Source: Prorocentrum cordatum (taxonomy: Eukaryota; Sar; Dinophyceae; Prorocentrales; Prorocentraceae). Taken from it: a stretch of 64,000 nt of DNA. Below the pieces are notes generated by a model. The model saw nothing but the letters and a program-made list of their open reading frames with translations, was not told the DNA's origin and did no database searches. This document shows, piece after piece, positions 12,641 through 22,689 of the stretch (positions within the stretch are counted from its first letter, which is position 1; each line of letters begins with the position of its first letter). The position numbers and the translations under genes are program-made. The stretch is taken from contig CAUYUJ010005002.1 of NCBI GenBank assembly GCA_963575745.1, positions 954,979-1,018,978 on the forward strand. The letters are read 5' to 3'.

Positions 12641-13100
12641 CTATTGATCTCACGGTCACTCTTATGGTCTACATCATAGTTGTTGGGCTTTGCACTTCAT
12701 TCATTTGTTTTTATGTTCAACATATTTACAGGTCGAACTTCCTACCCGCTTCAAAATATATGCATACAGATAATATACAGGTGTGCATGTATATACATAA
12801 ATAACTATGAAAACACAGTCCACTATGTGTGCACAGATCAGTAATAAGCAGACACACACTGAACAAACCAAACTGAGGATACCAATATTCTTACTTTGAA
12901 TTACTCGCAACACTAAAAACAACAACACTAATACTAGCAACCCTAGCAACAGTAACAACCACTACTAATAATATCATTCTTACTACTGATAGTAATACTA
13001 ACACATATCCTGGTACTTTCAACCTTCATACCACTTATAATAACCGTTAGAGATGATGCGGATCTCAACAGAATAGTAATATCAAGAATCACTATATATG
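12640..13100. other. AT-rich island
   Basis: A locally AT-rich stretch with degenerate ACTACTAATA and ACAACACTAATACTAG words, probably a decayed trinucleotide repeat. It ends just before the decamer block that hosts the glycosyltransferase retrogene. No gene is seen. Confidence 0.5.
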
Positions 13101-13154
13101 AATGAAAAGGGGGGGCAGGGGCCCTGGGGAGCACTGATTTTGTATACGGCCGGG

Positions 13155-13382
13155 TTGGGCCCGTCGACCGTCGGGGAGCGCCAAAACGCGTCAAAGGAGG
13201 GGAAGAGGGGCGACGAGAGGGCCCAAGAGACGTCCGAGAGGGCTCCAAGAGCACCCACAAGCGCTCCAAGAGAGCCCAAGACCGCCGCCCAAGAGCGTTC
13301 CAAGATGGCCCAACATAGCTTCAAGACAGCCAGGAGGGCCTCAAGACAGCCTAGAGGCCTTCAAAAGGAGTCCCACGAGGCC
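13155..13382 (-). repeat. Decamer block (CCAAGA/GGCC orientation), left of retrogene
   Basis: Words such as GCTCCAAGAG, GCCCAAGACC and CTCAAGACAGCC repeat at about 10-bp spacing. This is the reverse-strand form of the GGCC/CTTGG family. The block continues on the other side of the retrogene from 14866, which suggests that the gene was inserted into it. Confidence 0.75.
13363..13382 (+). repeat. Left target-site duplication of the retrogene
   Basis: AAAAGGAGTCCCACGAGGCC occurs here and identically at 14866-14885. The left copy ends exactly where the relict spliced leader begins. Perfect 20-bp direct repeats bracketing an SL-marked intronless gene are the signature of retroposition. The caveat is that the surrounding decamer satellite contains similar words. 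Confidence 0.8.
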
Positions 13383-13412
13383 TCCGTAGCAATTTCGCCA
13401 TTTGGGCTCAAG
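13383..13412 (+). other. Relict dinoflagellate spliced leader, partly duplicated
   Basis: The block starts TCCGTAGCAATTTC, matching the first 14 nt of DinoSL with two changes. It ends GCCATTTGGGCTCAAG, matching its last 16 nt with one change. The total is longer than the 22-nt leader because the GCCATTT segment appears twice. That is expected if a retroposed copy carrying an old SL was trans-spliced again and copied back, or from an internal duplication. Confidence 0.8.
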
Positions 13413-13503
13413 CGGGCTCGACCCCCCGCTACCTTCCTCTTCGGCCCCTGCCTTCGCGCGTCCGAGGAGCACTGTACCCGATACATATACGCATTGGTGC
13501 GCC

Positions 13504-14586
13504 ATGCCGGTGCGCACAGGGAAGAGGCTCGGGTGCTGCGCCTTGGCAGCCGCCGTGGCGAGCACTGGCTGCAGCGCCCTCGGCACTTGGCGTACGAGCC
13601 CCATGCACGAGTCCGTCGCGCAGCAGGACGCCACGGATCTGTTCGCGCACGGCCTGGTGACACCGGATGATTGGCAGGAGGAGATCCCCGTCATCACTGT
13701 CGAGACGCGCACGGACGAGACCAGCTACCCCGTCCCAGGAGTCCCTGGCGCGCGGTTCACAAACCTCGGCGCCGGCCAGGAGTGGCACGGCCTGTTCACG
13801 AAGCCCAAGCTCTTCAAGGAATGGCTGGACAAGCATCCCGACCCGAAGAAGATCATCGTCTTCGCGGATTCGGCCGACGTGTTGTTTGGCGGTTGCAGCA
13901 AGGAGCAGCTGATGGACAACTACAGGGCCACCGTGGCGAAGAGCGGGGGAGTGCCAGTGGTGATGGGAGCCGAGCTGGGCTTGGACCCCCCGCCGTCGGG
14001 CGCCTACACCGACATCCACACGCAGTTCGCGGACCGCCGCAAGAAAGTGCAGGAAATTATGGCCCTGGAGGACGCCTCCTATGGCGATGCCGCCATCTGC
14101 GAGATCAAGAGGTCGGACCCAAAGAGATGCTATGTGCCGTCGCAGCAGCAGGTGAAGGAGGGGCACTGGCCGTGCGCGGGCCCGTGCTCCTGGCCGCCCG
14201 CGCTGACGTTCCTGAACTCTGGCTTCATCATGGGCCCCGTGTGGGCGATGCGCGAGGTGGCGGCTGGCATGATAGAGCACGAGGAGCTTCCCATGGACGC
14301 CCCGTTCAGGAACAACTGGCACGACCAGGGGGCGGCGACTCTGTATATGGCCGCAAACCCGAACAAGTTGACGTTGGATTATACTGGGAGCATCGTGCTC
14401 AACATGCATCAGATGAAGCTGAACGAGAGCCTGGAGATTATGGGTGGCCTCTTCATCAACAAGGTCACCGGGGTGCCCCAGTGCTTCATCCACGCAAACG
14501 GCCCCGCGCTCTTCAAGCTCAACAGGTCCCTCATCGCCTACGCGAGCCTGCCACCTGGCGGTAGCATGCGCCTGCACGGGTGGTGA
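13504..14586 (+). CDS. PLOD/procollagen-type glycosyltransferase
   Basis: This is the best gene in the window, 360 residues in one open frame. ATG at 13504 is the first ATG after the relict SL. The family (procollagen galactosyl/glucosyltransferases and the glycosyltransferase part of PLOD lysyl hydroxylases) transfers sugars from UDP-sugars to hydroxylysine. Visible landmarks are a short basic then hydrophobic N-terminus (about residues 7-26, possible signal or anchor); IIVFADSADVLFGG near 118-131 with acidic D122 and D125; FLNSGFIMG near 236-244; WHDQGAATLYM near 272-282; LDYTGSIVLNMHQ near 291-303; and IHANGPALFKLN near 329-340. No hydroxylase domain follows. The N-terminus and family suggest the secretory pathway. 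The acceptor is unknown, since true collagen is not expected in an alga. The intact frame argues for recent insertion or selection. Confidence 0.88.
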   Translation: MPVRTGKRLGCCALAAAVASTGCSALGTWRTSPMHESVAQQDATDLFAHGLVTPDDWQEEIPVITVETRTDETSYPVPGVPGARFTNLGAGQEWHGLFTKPKLFKEWLDKHPDPKKIIVFADSADVLFGGCSKEQLMDNYRATVAKSGGVPVVMGAELGLDPPPSGAYTDIHTQFADRRKKVQEIMALEDASYGDAAICEIKRSDPKRCYVPSQQQVKEGHWPCAGPCSWPPALTFLNSGFIMGPVWAMREVAAGMIEHEELPMDAPFRNNWHDQGAATLYMAANPNKLTLDYTGSIVLNMHQMKLNESLEIMGGLFINKVTGVPQCFIHANGPALFKLNRSLIAYASLPPGGSMRLHGW

Positions 14587-14865
14587 GGCGCCCCTACGTG
14601 GCCGGCAGGCGGCCGACCCGAAGTTCTGTGAGCGCGCTCCAGTGGGGCTTGCCGAGAGGCGAGCGCCGCCTTGTTGCCGCCGAGGCGCTCTAGGTGGCCT
14701 TCGGATGTTCCGGACTGCATTTCTCCATGAGCACAGACTTTTATTCGAGGGTAGATTGTAGATCCAATGCGATCCCTCGTTAGTGGATTGTGTCGCTGTG
14801 GCACTCACAATGAGTTTCCCCGTGTTTTCCGGCACCCGCTTCTTACTGCTTTCAAATAACATGAA
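14587..14865 (+). other. 3' region of the retrogene
   Basis: This non-coding tail runs from the stop codon to the right direct repeat. There is no AATAAA, which is usual for dinoflagellates. The end is A-rich (CAAATAACATGAAAAAA), but no long poly(A) remains. Confidence 0.65.
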
Positions 14866-14885
14866 AAAAGGAGTCCCACGAGGCC
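14866..14885 (+). repeat. Right target-site duplication of the retrogene
   Basis: Identical to 13363-13382 over 20 bp. Decamer satellite sequence (CTCAGGAGG, then CCAAGA words) follows. Confidence 0.8.
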
Positions 14886-15240
14886 CTCAGGAGGCGAAAT
14901 GTTGAATTTTTTCGACGGGCCAAGACAAGCCCACGAGGCCACAGAAATCGACCCAAGACGGCCCAAGCAGCTCCCAAAGATGGCCCCAGGACGGCCCAAG
15001 AGAGTCCCAAGACGGCCCAAGGGCGCGGCAAGACGGCCCCACGAAGGCCCAGAAGGTCCCACATGGCTTCAAAAGAGGTCCAAGACGGCCCCAAGAGCCC
15101 TCCAAGGTGGCCCCAGCAAGGCCCCAACCCAGCCAAGAAGTCCCAAATGGGTCCCAGGACGGCCCGAGACGGCGTGAAGTGGCCCAAAAAGGCCCCAAGA
15201 GGACCCCAAAAGAGGCCCGGAGACTCTAGATTTTCGTGCG
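14886..15240 (-). repeat. Decamer block (CCAAGACGGC orientation)
   Basis: GCCCAAGACGGCCCAAGAG-type words repeat at about 10-bp spacing. This continues the block to the left of the retrogene. It ends in a less regular stretch with TAGATTTTCGTGCGGC. Confidence 0.85.
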
Positions 15241-15570
15241 GCTTTCGTGCTCCATCACGTAACAAGCTCCAAGCACCAAGGATCCGAAGTGCGGACGGTG
15301 GTGTGGGCTCTAGACGGCCCAAATATATTCCCGAGACGCCGAAAAGACGGCTTCAAGGCGGCCCAACTGCTGCTCCAACGGCTATTGATGCTTCTGCCTC
15401 CTCATCTCGCTCCCCGTCCTCGTCCTGCACCTCGGGGGGAACGTCGCTTCGAGATGCGCCCAGCCGCGGCCACGACGAGAGCCCCCGAAGACAGAACAAC
15501 TTCGGACCTCGATCCTCGCCCGGGGGCTCGGTCGAGCACCGTGCTACCATCTCGCCCCTTTTTTGATACC
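15241..15570. other. Spacer between decamer blocks
   Basis: Mostly unrecognised sequence with a CTCGTC/CTCC-rich patch (15390-15450). A few decamer words remain near 15310-15365. Confidence 0.4.
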
Positions 15571-16015
15571 CCCTCCCTGGGGCCTCCAAGAGGCCTCTTG
15601 ACGGCCCAAGAAGCCTCCAAGACAGCTTAAGATACTCCCAAGACCGCCTAAGAGGAACCAAAATGAGCCGAAGACGGTCCCAAAGAGCACCAAGAGCGCT
15701 CAGGATGGCCTCAGCACGGCTCAAGAGGTTCCCAGGACATCCCAGGAGAGCCCCCGGCGCGCCCTAGAGAGGCTTTGATGAGGCCAAACGCATTGATGTT
15801 CTCGAGGTGTTTGAATAATTTCTGTTGTGATTTCTCGCCCAAGACGGCTCCAACACAGCACAAGATGGGCCCAAGACGGCCTCGGCACGGCCCTAAGAGG
15901 GCCCAAAGACAGCCTAAGAGGCCCCCAAACCAGCCCCAAAACGTCCCCACGAGACTCCCAAGATGACCATGCAAGCCCCCAAGAGGGTTCCAAAATCGTC
16001 CCACTCAAAGAATGA
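15570..16015 (-). repeat. Decamer block with A/T-rich core
   Basis: Decamer words occur on both sides of a core at about 15785-15840 containing GTTTGAATAATTTCTGTTG. The arrangement of a short A/T-rich core inside a CCAAGA array recurs elsewhere in the window. Confidence 0.8.
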
Positions 16016-16104
16016 CGAAGGACGGCTGGAGGTGGCTCTAAAGCTCTTGAGTAATGAAGGCAGAATCATCGAACTTGAGGCCCTGTCGGTGCGACCAGGA
16101 GGGG

Positions 16105-16560
16105 TTTCCTGCACGTGCTCCGCCAGCTGGCGTGCCAGCGCATGCACTCCATATCAAGGGGAAGGTCCCTCCCTCCATCGCCTTTCATTCGTTTCTCTCT
16201 TTCCTCCTCCTCCGCCTCCCCTTGGCTCCCCGCGCAGCGCCGATACGTTTTGAGGGTCAATTCGTGTCCTTTAAAACGCCCGAACTTCCGCCCCGCGGAT
16301 TTGTTATTTTCCTGCCTGCGTCCAGGGAAACTGCTCATTTCCGGTCCACGGGTTTGGTGCCCACCTTGCGTTGGAGGCTCTGTCATGTGGTCCGTTCACA
16401 TCTTCTCCCCCCAAAAAATGTTCCGTCGCCTGGCGGGGCAGCTTCTGCATGATGTATCAAGGCAGTTTGCCGTGCGTCCTCTGGCATTCGTCGCTTCTTC
16501 ACTGCACGTGCTCCGCCAGCTGGCGTGGCAGCGCGTGCATTCTATTGCGAAGGCCTTACG
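16105..16560 (+). repeat. Dispersed direct repeat of a 38-bp segment
   Basis: GCACGTGCTCCGCCAGCTGG followed by CGTG(C/G)CAGCGC(A/G)TGCA occurs at about 16113-16148 and again at about 16504-16540. A third degenerate copy (CGCCTGGCGGGGCAGC) lies near 16429. The intervening sequence is unrecognised. Confidence 0.75.
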
Positions 16561-16579
16561 GCCGGTGCCGCCGACCCTG

Positions 16580-16640
16580 AAGGGAGACGACGACGACGAC
16601 GACGATGACGACAGCGGCGGCAGCGACGACGACGATGCTG
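16580..16640 (+). repeat. Short (GAC)n tract
   Basis: ACGACGACGACGACGATG and GACGACGACGATG flank a GCGGC interruption. Confidence 0.85.
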
Positions 16641-16654
16641 ACGTTGGCCAGAGT

Positions 16655-17155
16655 CCTGAAGGATGCTTCTTGGGTCTCTTCGGAAGGCTCTCGGGGCCTC
16701 TGGGGAGGAATTGTTGGGGCCTCTTGGGACCTTCTTGGGGGCCTCTTGGGATCCTTTGGGGGGCCTCTTCGGGCTTCCCTGGGACCTCTGGTGGGCCTCT
16801 TGGGGCCTCTCTTGGGAACCTCCTGGGGCCTCATGGGGGCCTCTCGCGGCCGAGGGCTCGAAATGTCCGTGCGGGTCCTCCGTCTGGGCATGCTCTTGGA
16901 GCCGTCTTGGGGGCCTCTGGGGCTGCCTTGGAAGCGTTTTGGGCTGTCTTGGGGTCCACTTGGGCTGTTTCGAGGCCCTCTTGGAGGCCTCTTGGACCGT
17001 CTTGGGGCGATCTTGGGGGCCCCTTCGGCCGTCTTGGAGCGGCGGGAAGCGGAGAAGGCGAGAATACCCAAATCTTTCAAAAACTGTTAGGATCATCGAT
17101 GAATGTTGCTTCTTGAGGCCCTCTCGGGAGTTGTCTCCTGGGCAGCCTGGAGGGC
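16655..17155 (+). repeat. Decamer block (GGCCTCTTGG orientation) with core
   Basis: GGGGCCTCTTGGGACC, TTGGGGGCCTCTTGGG and similar words run to about 17045. The core GGAAGCGGAGAAGGCGAGAA, then AATCTTTCAAAAACTG, follows at 17042-17095. The array resumes with GAGGCCCTCTCGGG. The core is alignable with those at 49.77 and 53.08 kb. Confidence 0.88.
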
Positions 17156-17329
17156 GTGAAAGCGTTTGGGACCTGTCGTTTGGCGATTGGGGGCCCTATT
17201 GGACAGTCTTGGGGAACTGTTGGGCCAGTCTTGGCTTATCTTGGTACTATTTGCGGCCCCGGGACCCTGGCCGAATTCTATACCCCCGTTGGACAGGCTA
17301 TACCCTGGCAAAGTTGGGCTATACCCCAA

Positions 17330-17640
17330 ACAACAAGCCCGACACCCCAAACACCAAACTCCAAGCCCCAAACCTCAAACTCCAAACCCCAAACACCAAA
17401 CTCCAAACCCCAAGCACCAAGCACCAAACACCAACCCCCAAACCACAAACACCAAACACCAAACACCAAACACCACACATCAAACCCCAATCACCAAACC
17501 ACAAAGACCAAAGCCCAAACACTAAACACCAAACACTAAACACCAAACAACAAACCCCAAGCACCAAAGATCAAACCCCGAACACTCAGCCCCCAACACC
17601 AAGCACGACACACAAAACCCCAAGCACCAAACCCTCGTCG
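17330..17640 (+). repeat. (CACCAAA/CCCCAAA)n heptamer satellite
   Basis: About 40 heptamers of the type CACCAAA, CCCCAAA and CTCCAAA run with little length variation. On the opposite strand they read TTTGGTG/TTTGGGG. This is one change away from the TTTAGGG telomere unit, but no true TTTAGGG array is present. Confidence 0.9.
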
Positions 17641-17830
17641 TATTCCTCGTCGTTCTCCTCCCTCCTCGTCCTCGTCGTCGCGGGACTTGCCGACGGCCGA
17701 GGCAGGACGGCGTGCCTGGGGGGGGCAGGGGCAGGAGAAGGAGGAGGGGGAAGACGATGAGGGGGAGGAGGACGAGGCCGCGGAGGAAGAGGCAGAGGAG
17801 CCTTTGGCTCGGGAGGGGCAGCGATTTTCA
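17640..17830 (+). repeat. CGTCGT/CTCCTC then GGA/GAG-rich tract
   Basis: TCGTCGTTCTCC and CTCGTCCTCG words are followed by GGAGGAGGGGG and GAGGACGAGG words. This is interrupted trinucleotide sequence with no gene. Confidence 0.7.
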
Positions 17831-18014
17831 AACTGTTCCTTGGGTCCGAGTCTGGAGACCCTGTTGTGGCCGAGGTTCGTCGTGGCCGTCCAAGCCCGTT
17901 AGAGTTCCATGTCCGTCTCCTTTATGGCTCATTCCTGAGGGAAACTGGTCCTGGAGGTTTTTCGTTGCTTCCGGGCTACGGAGACTTCAGCGGGCCTACA
18001 TATTCTTTTAGAGC

Positions 18015-18225
18015 GGGTGTCTCAGGTTTTGTGGGGATTCCTTCGGATTATTCAGGATTCCTTTAGGGTTCCTTTGAATTCGCTTCAGGATTCCATTGTA
18101 TTTCCGAAGATTTCCTCAGGATTCCAGTTCGGCGCATTCCTTAGGATTCCTGTGGACCTTCAGGGGTTCTTTAGGAAGCCTGCGGGTTCTTTAGGATTGC
18201 GTCGTTCTTTAGGGTTCCTTTTGGG
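18015..18225 (+). repeat. Degenerate GGATTCC tandem repeat
   Basis: TTCAGGATTCC, TTAGGATTCC and TTTAGGGTTCC recur every 20-30 bp. Confidence 0.65.
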
Positions 18226-18905
18226 AACCGTATACGATTCACATAGGACCCGCATGTGATTGACATTGGAATTGTAGACGAGCCACATACGAATCTTACA
18301 CGATGCACATGGGCACCGCGGACGTTTCACAGGGGATCCGCGTACGATTCGCATCGGAGGCGTATATGGTCCTCATAGGACCCGCAAGCGGCCCACATAG
18401 GAATTGTATACGATTCGATTCACACACGATTGGTATATGATTCGCATGGGAATCGTATGCGGTCCACAGGGAACGTAAACAATACACACCGGAACTGTGT
18501 ACGGTTCACATGGACCTGTTGGCGATTCACATAGGGAACCGTATGCGACCCACAGAAGTCGTATACGATACACATGGCTATGTATACGAGTCGCGTTGGA
18601 AGCGTATACGATGTTTAGAAGATTCGTTTGCGATTCGCATCGCATTCGTGTGCGTTTCGCATGGGGGTCGTCTACGATGCACGATCGAAACGCATACGAT
18701 TCACATCGTAGTCGTACACGATTCGCATAGGATCCCGATACGATTCACGCAGGAACAGTCTACGATGAACATAAGAGTCGTTCACGATTCACATTGGAAC
18801 CGCATACGATGCACATGGGATCCGAATATGTTTCACATATGAGTCGTAAACAGCTCACATGGTGCATCGTTTACTTAGATATAGGAGCGTACGGTTCACA
18901 TAGAA
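18225..18905 (+). repeat. Minisatellite of CGTATACGATTCACATGGGA type
   Basis: About 30 units of 20-25 bp contain GTATACGATTCACAT(A/G)GGA with many substitutions. The unit contains the palindromic core GTATAC. Confidence 0.88.
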
Positions 18906-20015
18906 ACCGCCTCCTCATAATATCATTGCTGCGGATGGGATGTCCCCCGGTTGGTTTGCCCAGGAAAGCATGGGGGCCCCTTTACGGGCACAACACTGGC
19001 ATTCCAGACATTCGAAAGATGGCTTGCAATCGAAGCGGCAGGTTTTCCGAAGCTTACATTCCAGAGGAGTGTCCCCCAGCCAACCGGAGTATAGCCCGTA
19101 AGACCGGGGTAAAGCCCATCCAGCCTGGGGAAAGACTGCTGCAGGGGGGGATGCGTATCTGACCCGCGGCCCGGGACCCCCCCCGGGAGATGCGCATTTG
19201 ACCCGGGACTCCCCCCCGGGGAACCCCCCCTCCCCGATGAGGGAGAGATCAAATGCATGGGGCTTCCCTTCGATTCGATGACGACAATGTTTCTTTCGCT
19301 GACAGGCTTGAGGAGGTGGAGGGCGCAGGGAAAGGGGACGACGGAAACGACGATTGGCGAATACGACGACTCGAACAGGCAGACCCCTCGCACACGCCGA
19401 CATGGTCGGCGGATTTCAACACAGTGTTTGACGAATCCTCCGTTATCCCTGACCTTTGCCGCACGTGCTCGGCCAGAAAGGCCAAGAACATGTGACGACA
19501 TCCAAATACCAGCAAACTACGGTCTCGGTCTCGACAATTCGTCAGAAAGCCAGTCAGCGCCCCAAGGTTGTTCAGCGATCTCCCCGACGAACCCGCAATC
19601 CAGTACTTGCGTGTCGTGACAACGATCTGGCAACCCTGGCCAGTGCCATTGGGGCCAAAGACACCTGTCCCCCCAAGACAGCGCGTAAGACAGCCCCGAA
19701 GCCGGTCCAAGGAAGCCCTGCGACATCCCATAGCCGGCCCAAGACGGTCGCAACCCTTTTTCGACAGTGAGTCGCCCGCAAAGCCCGACTTTCGTGTCAT
19801 CAGAGCGCCATGGGCTGGGCTAGAACCTACGCGCGCGCGAAGCGCGCGTGGTTCTGGTTTTCATACGTTTGCAATTTAGGAGGGGACCCCACCCTGAAAC
19901 GGGACCCCAGGATCAGTGGCCCCCGGGGGGGGTCCTGAACGCCCCAACAGAAGGTCCCCTGAGCTTTGCGGGCGCCTGGAAGCCCCTGCAGGGCCTAGCT
20001 CAGCGGGGCTGCCGA
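18906..20015. other. Unassigned sequence with small repeats
   Basis: A direct repeat with GATGCG(T/C)AT(C/T)TGACCCG and CCCCCCCGGG arms lies at 19147-19225. A GC hairpin, ACGCGCGCGCGAAGCGCGCG, lies near 19829. Decamer-like words occur at 19670-19750. Open frames on both strands at 19250-19800 show no recognisable family. Confidence 0.45.
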
Positions 20016-20019
20016 ACGG

Positions 20020-20495
20020 CCCCGCGAGAGCCCCCAGAGACCCCAGACACCCACAAGACTCCCGAAGACGACCCAAAGAAGACCCTCAAGAGGCCTTCGA
20101 AACGCAACCAAAAAACAATGATTTCCCATTGTTGTTTTGCGTGCTTTGGGGAATGCTCTGTTCTTCATTCTTCTGGGCGTCCCAGACCGCCCAGGAGGCC
20201 CCAAAGTCGCTCCACAACTATCCAAGACGGCCTCCAGGCAGTCCGAAAGAGCCTCAAGACAGCCCAACAAGGTCTCAAGATGGCCCGAAGAGAGCCCCAT
20301 AACAGCCCAAGATGGCCTCAAGACGCCCCCCGAAGCATTCTAAATCGTGACCCGGCCGTTCACGGAGACCGCGGCTGGAAGCAGGGTGGCCCCCAAAGGC
20401 GCCCAGGAGGCCTGCAGAAGGCCCCCAAGAAGCCCTTCACAACTTTCGTGAGGCCCCCAAGAGGCCCTCCAAGGGAAAGAGTCCGCAAAAAGAGC
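20020..20495 (-). repeat. Decamer block with A/T-rich core
   Basis: CCCAAGACGGCCTC and GCCTCAAGACAGCCC words flank a core at about 20100-20165 with CAAAAAACAATGATTTCCCA. Confidence 0.82.
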
Positions 20496-20617
20496 TGAGG
20501 AGGATGGACGGGTTGCATGGTAGGGCGAGAAGGAGGAAGAGGACGAGGAAACACGAACGAAGGATGAAGCTTCAAGGGCCAAGGTGCGTGGCGCCAAGCG
20601 CGATTACAGTCTCGTCG

Positions 20618-20669
20618 ATGTGTATGTTTATATATATATATGTATGTATGAATATGTATATGTATATGT

Positions 20670-20711
<42 letters not shown>

Positions 20712-20965
20712 CATATGTAAATGTATATGTATATGTATATGCATGTATATATATGTGCATATGCATATGTATATGTATATGTAGATGTATATGTGTGCTT
20801 ATGTTTATGCATATGTCTATGTCTATGTCTATGCATATGTATTTGTATATGTGTATGTATATGTATATGTATAGATATATGTCTATGTATATGTATATAG
20901 ATATAGATATGTAGATGTAGATGTAGATGTATGTGTTTATACATATATAGATAGAGAGAGATTCA
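20618..20965 (+). repeat. (TATATG/TATGTA)n microsatellite
   Basis: About 350 bp of ATGTATATGTATATG-type hexamers, with GTCTATGTCTATG variants near 20815 and TAGATGTAGATG near 20915. Confidence 0.95.
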
Positions 20966-20979
20966 TGAATGTATATATC

Positions 20980-22565
20980 CCCCTAAGCAGTGTTTGCACT
21001 CAGGGGCTCTAACTCGTCTGTCACAAGGAACTTGGATTGCCTGGCGGTCTGGCTGCTTTGTGGTCGTCGTCGCCGCCCCGTCGCCGCCTCGTCGCCGCCC
21101 GTCGTTTGGGCGTGTTTGACAGTCTGGCGGCTTTGTGGTCGCCGTAGCCGCCCCGTCGTCGCCTCATCGCCGCCCGTCGTCTTGGCCTGCGCGGCGGTCT
21201 GGCGGCTTTGTGGTCGCCGTCGCCGCCCCGTCGCCGCCTCGTCGTCGCCAGTCTTCTGGGCCTGCGTGGCGGACTCGCGGCTCCATGGTCGACGCCGCCG
21301 CCCAGTCCCTGCCGCGTCGCCGCCTGTCGACCGACTCTCTTTTCTAAAAAAGAATTCGGGTCCCCTCTCCCTCCCGGCTTTATCGGTCCACCTTTTCCTT
21401 TTGCAATTTACATCTGATTCTGCCGCATCGCCCATCCTAAATGTGAACCCGTACCATCCCAGGGGGGCTGGTATCGACCACCTCCGCAATCCTTTGCAAA
21501 ACATGCTATGCGCGCGCACTCGTTTATCACAAATCAGCAGTTTTCAAGAATCCCTTTGCAACAGGTGGGACGAAGTGCACACGCGCGCGTCATCGCGCGC
21601 GCATGCAAGAGTCCTTCAAAAACCTTTCGTGTCGGAATGATTTCAAAATCGAGTGTCCAAACAACATATAAGAACACATGGTTTTTCAACACGGATGTTC
21701 AAACAAAACAAAACAAACGTGCGCGCGCGCTCTTGCGAACCATGGGTTTTGCAACGTTTTCAGAACATGCTACCAAACGGGCTTCGCGCGCGCATGTCGA
21801 CATCATTCGAACGCCTTTGCGCGCGTGCCGTCGCGAAAATCCTTTGCAAAAAAGAGGGCGAAGTGCATTGTCAAAACCGAATGTCAATATATATATATAT
21901 ATAAATATATATATACATATATATATGTATATATATATATATATATAAAAAACAAGGTTTCGCAACATCAGTTTTCAAAAAAAGCTTGCGCGCGCGCTCG
22001 TGCGAATTCTCCGGGAAACCATCGGGTTTCCAACATAGTCATGGAATTATACTCAGCGGGCCTCTGGCGCCGCATGCCGACATCATTCGCACGCCGTTGC
22101 GCGCGCGCTTGGGGGGCACGATTCGTGTCAAACCAAATTATGCGGACCACTCGCGCGCTGGCCGTGCGCGCATGTCGAACGTTTTCCAAAATTTTCATCG
22201 CCGACGCGAGGATGCCGTCATCGTCGTCGGCTGGCCGCGTTTTCGTCGGTGCGAACATTGCCACCCGCATCGCCACTATCATCATCTCGTCTACCGTAGT
22301 CGGCTTTGCCATGATACCGCGCCCGCCCCAGTCGCCGACTCGCAGTGAAGTGCCCGCTGGGATACGCCCAGCGGTCACCGCCACCGCGGCCGCGTCGGTG
22401 GCGCCAAACTAGTTGTCCGCTGCGCGCGCGTGCTTGGATCGGCGCGCCCGCAGACATGCACCGGCCAACGCCAAGCACTCATCGCAATCGCCGCCGCCTG
22501 GGTCTCGCAAGCCGAGTTGCGGGTGGGCGGGTGGGATGTTGCAAGAGCATGGGATGTGTCTACTC
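20980..22565 (+). repeat. Hairpin composite repeat, copy 1 (forward)
   Basis: The parts in order are a short hairpin CCCCTAAGCAG...CTCAGGGG (20983-21006); four roughly 80-bp GTC/GCC-rich units (21030-21335); a leader ending CTATGCGCGCGC (to about 21520); modules with GCGCGC-rich hairpins around CATGC and TTCGAACGCC (21520-22200, with an AT microsatellite at 21888-21950); a GTCGTCG segment; a C block with ATACCGCGCCCGCCCCAG and CACCGCGGCCGCGTCGG; and a D block with AAGCACTCATCGCAATCG and GAGTTGCGGGTGGGCGGG. No coding capacity is recognised. Confidence 0.78.
21035..21335 (+). repeat. Four tandem units of about 80 bp (GTC/GCC rich)
   Basis: GTCTGGCGGCTTTGTGGTCG recurs near 21043, 21122 and 21203, with a diverged fourth unit near 21281. 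The period is near 27 codons, so both strands read open. I take this as a repeat artefact. Confidence 0.88.
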
Positions 22566-22689
22566 ATGAGTAACAATCAAGTGCGCCACATAAATTGCAC
22601 CACGGATGTTGCATAACATATGTAAGCCAGCGCGGAGACCAAACAGTGTTTTTAGCAGTGCGGGTTGTACGTTCTGTGTGCGGCAAACT

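Larger units (their letters stand above)
13383..14865 (+). mobile_element. Retroposed (processed) gene copy with relict spliced leader
   Basis: The insert has, in order, a degenerate DinoSL at its 5' edge, a short leader, one uninterrupted 360-codon gene, a 3' region of about 280 bp, and an A-rich 3' edge (AACATGAA running into AAAA). It is bracketed by a perfect 20-bp direct repeat. The flanking decamer satellite reads on across the inferred empty site. Retroposition of trans-spliced mRNA is established for dinoflagellates. Assigning this copy to that process is inference from the layout. No machinery is encoded in the insert, so a LINE-type reverse transcriptase would have acted in trans. 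Confidence 0.8.

Noticed and set aside
13429-14862. 477-codon minus-strand frame opposite the glycosyltransferase gene
   Set aside because: It mirrors a real GC-rich gene. Its translation has no family motifs, while the plus strand has a full set.
19249-19800. 183-codon minus-strand frame with VFGPNGTGQ resembling a P-loop
   Set aside because: It lacks the GK(S/T) of a Walker A motif and other ATPase motifs, decamer repeat words lie within it, and another frame on the opposite strand is equally open.
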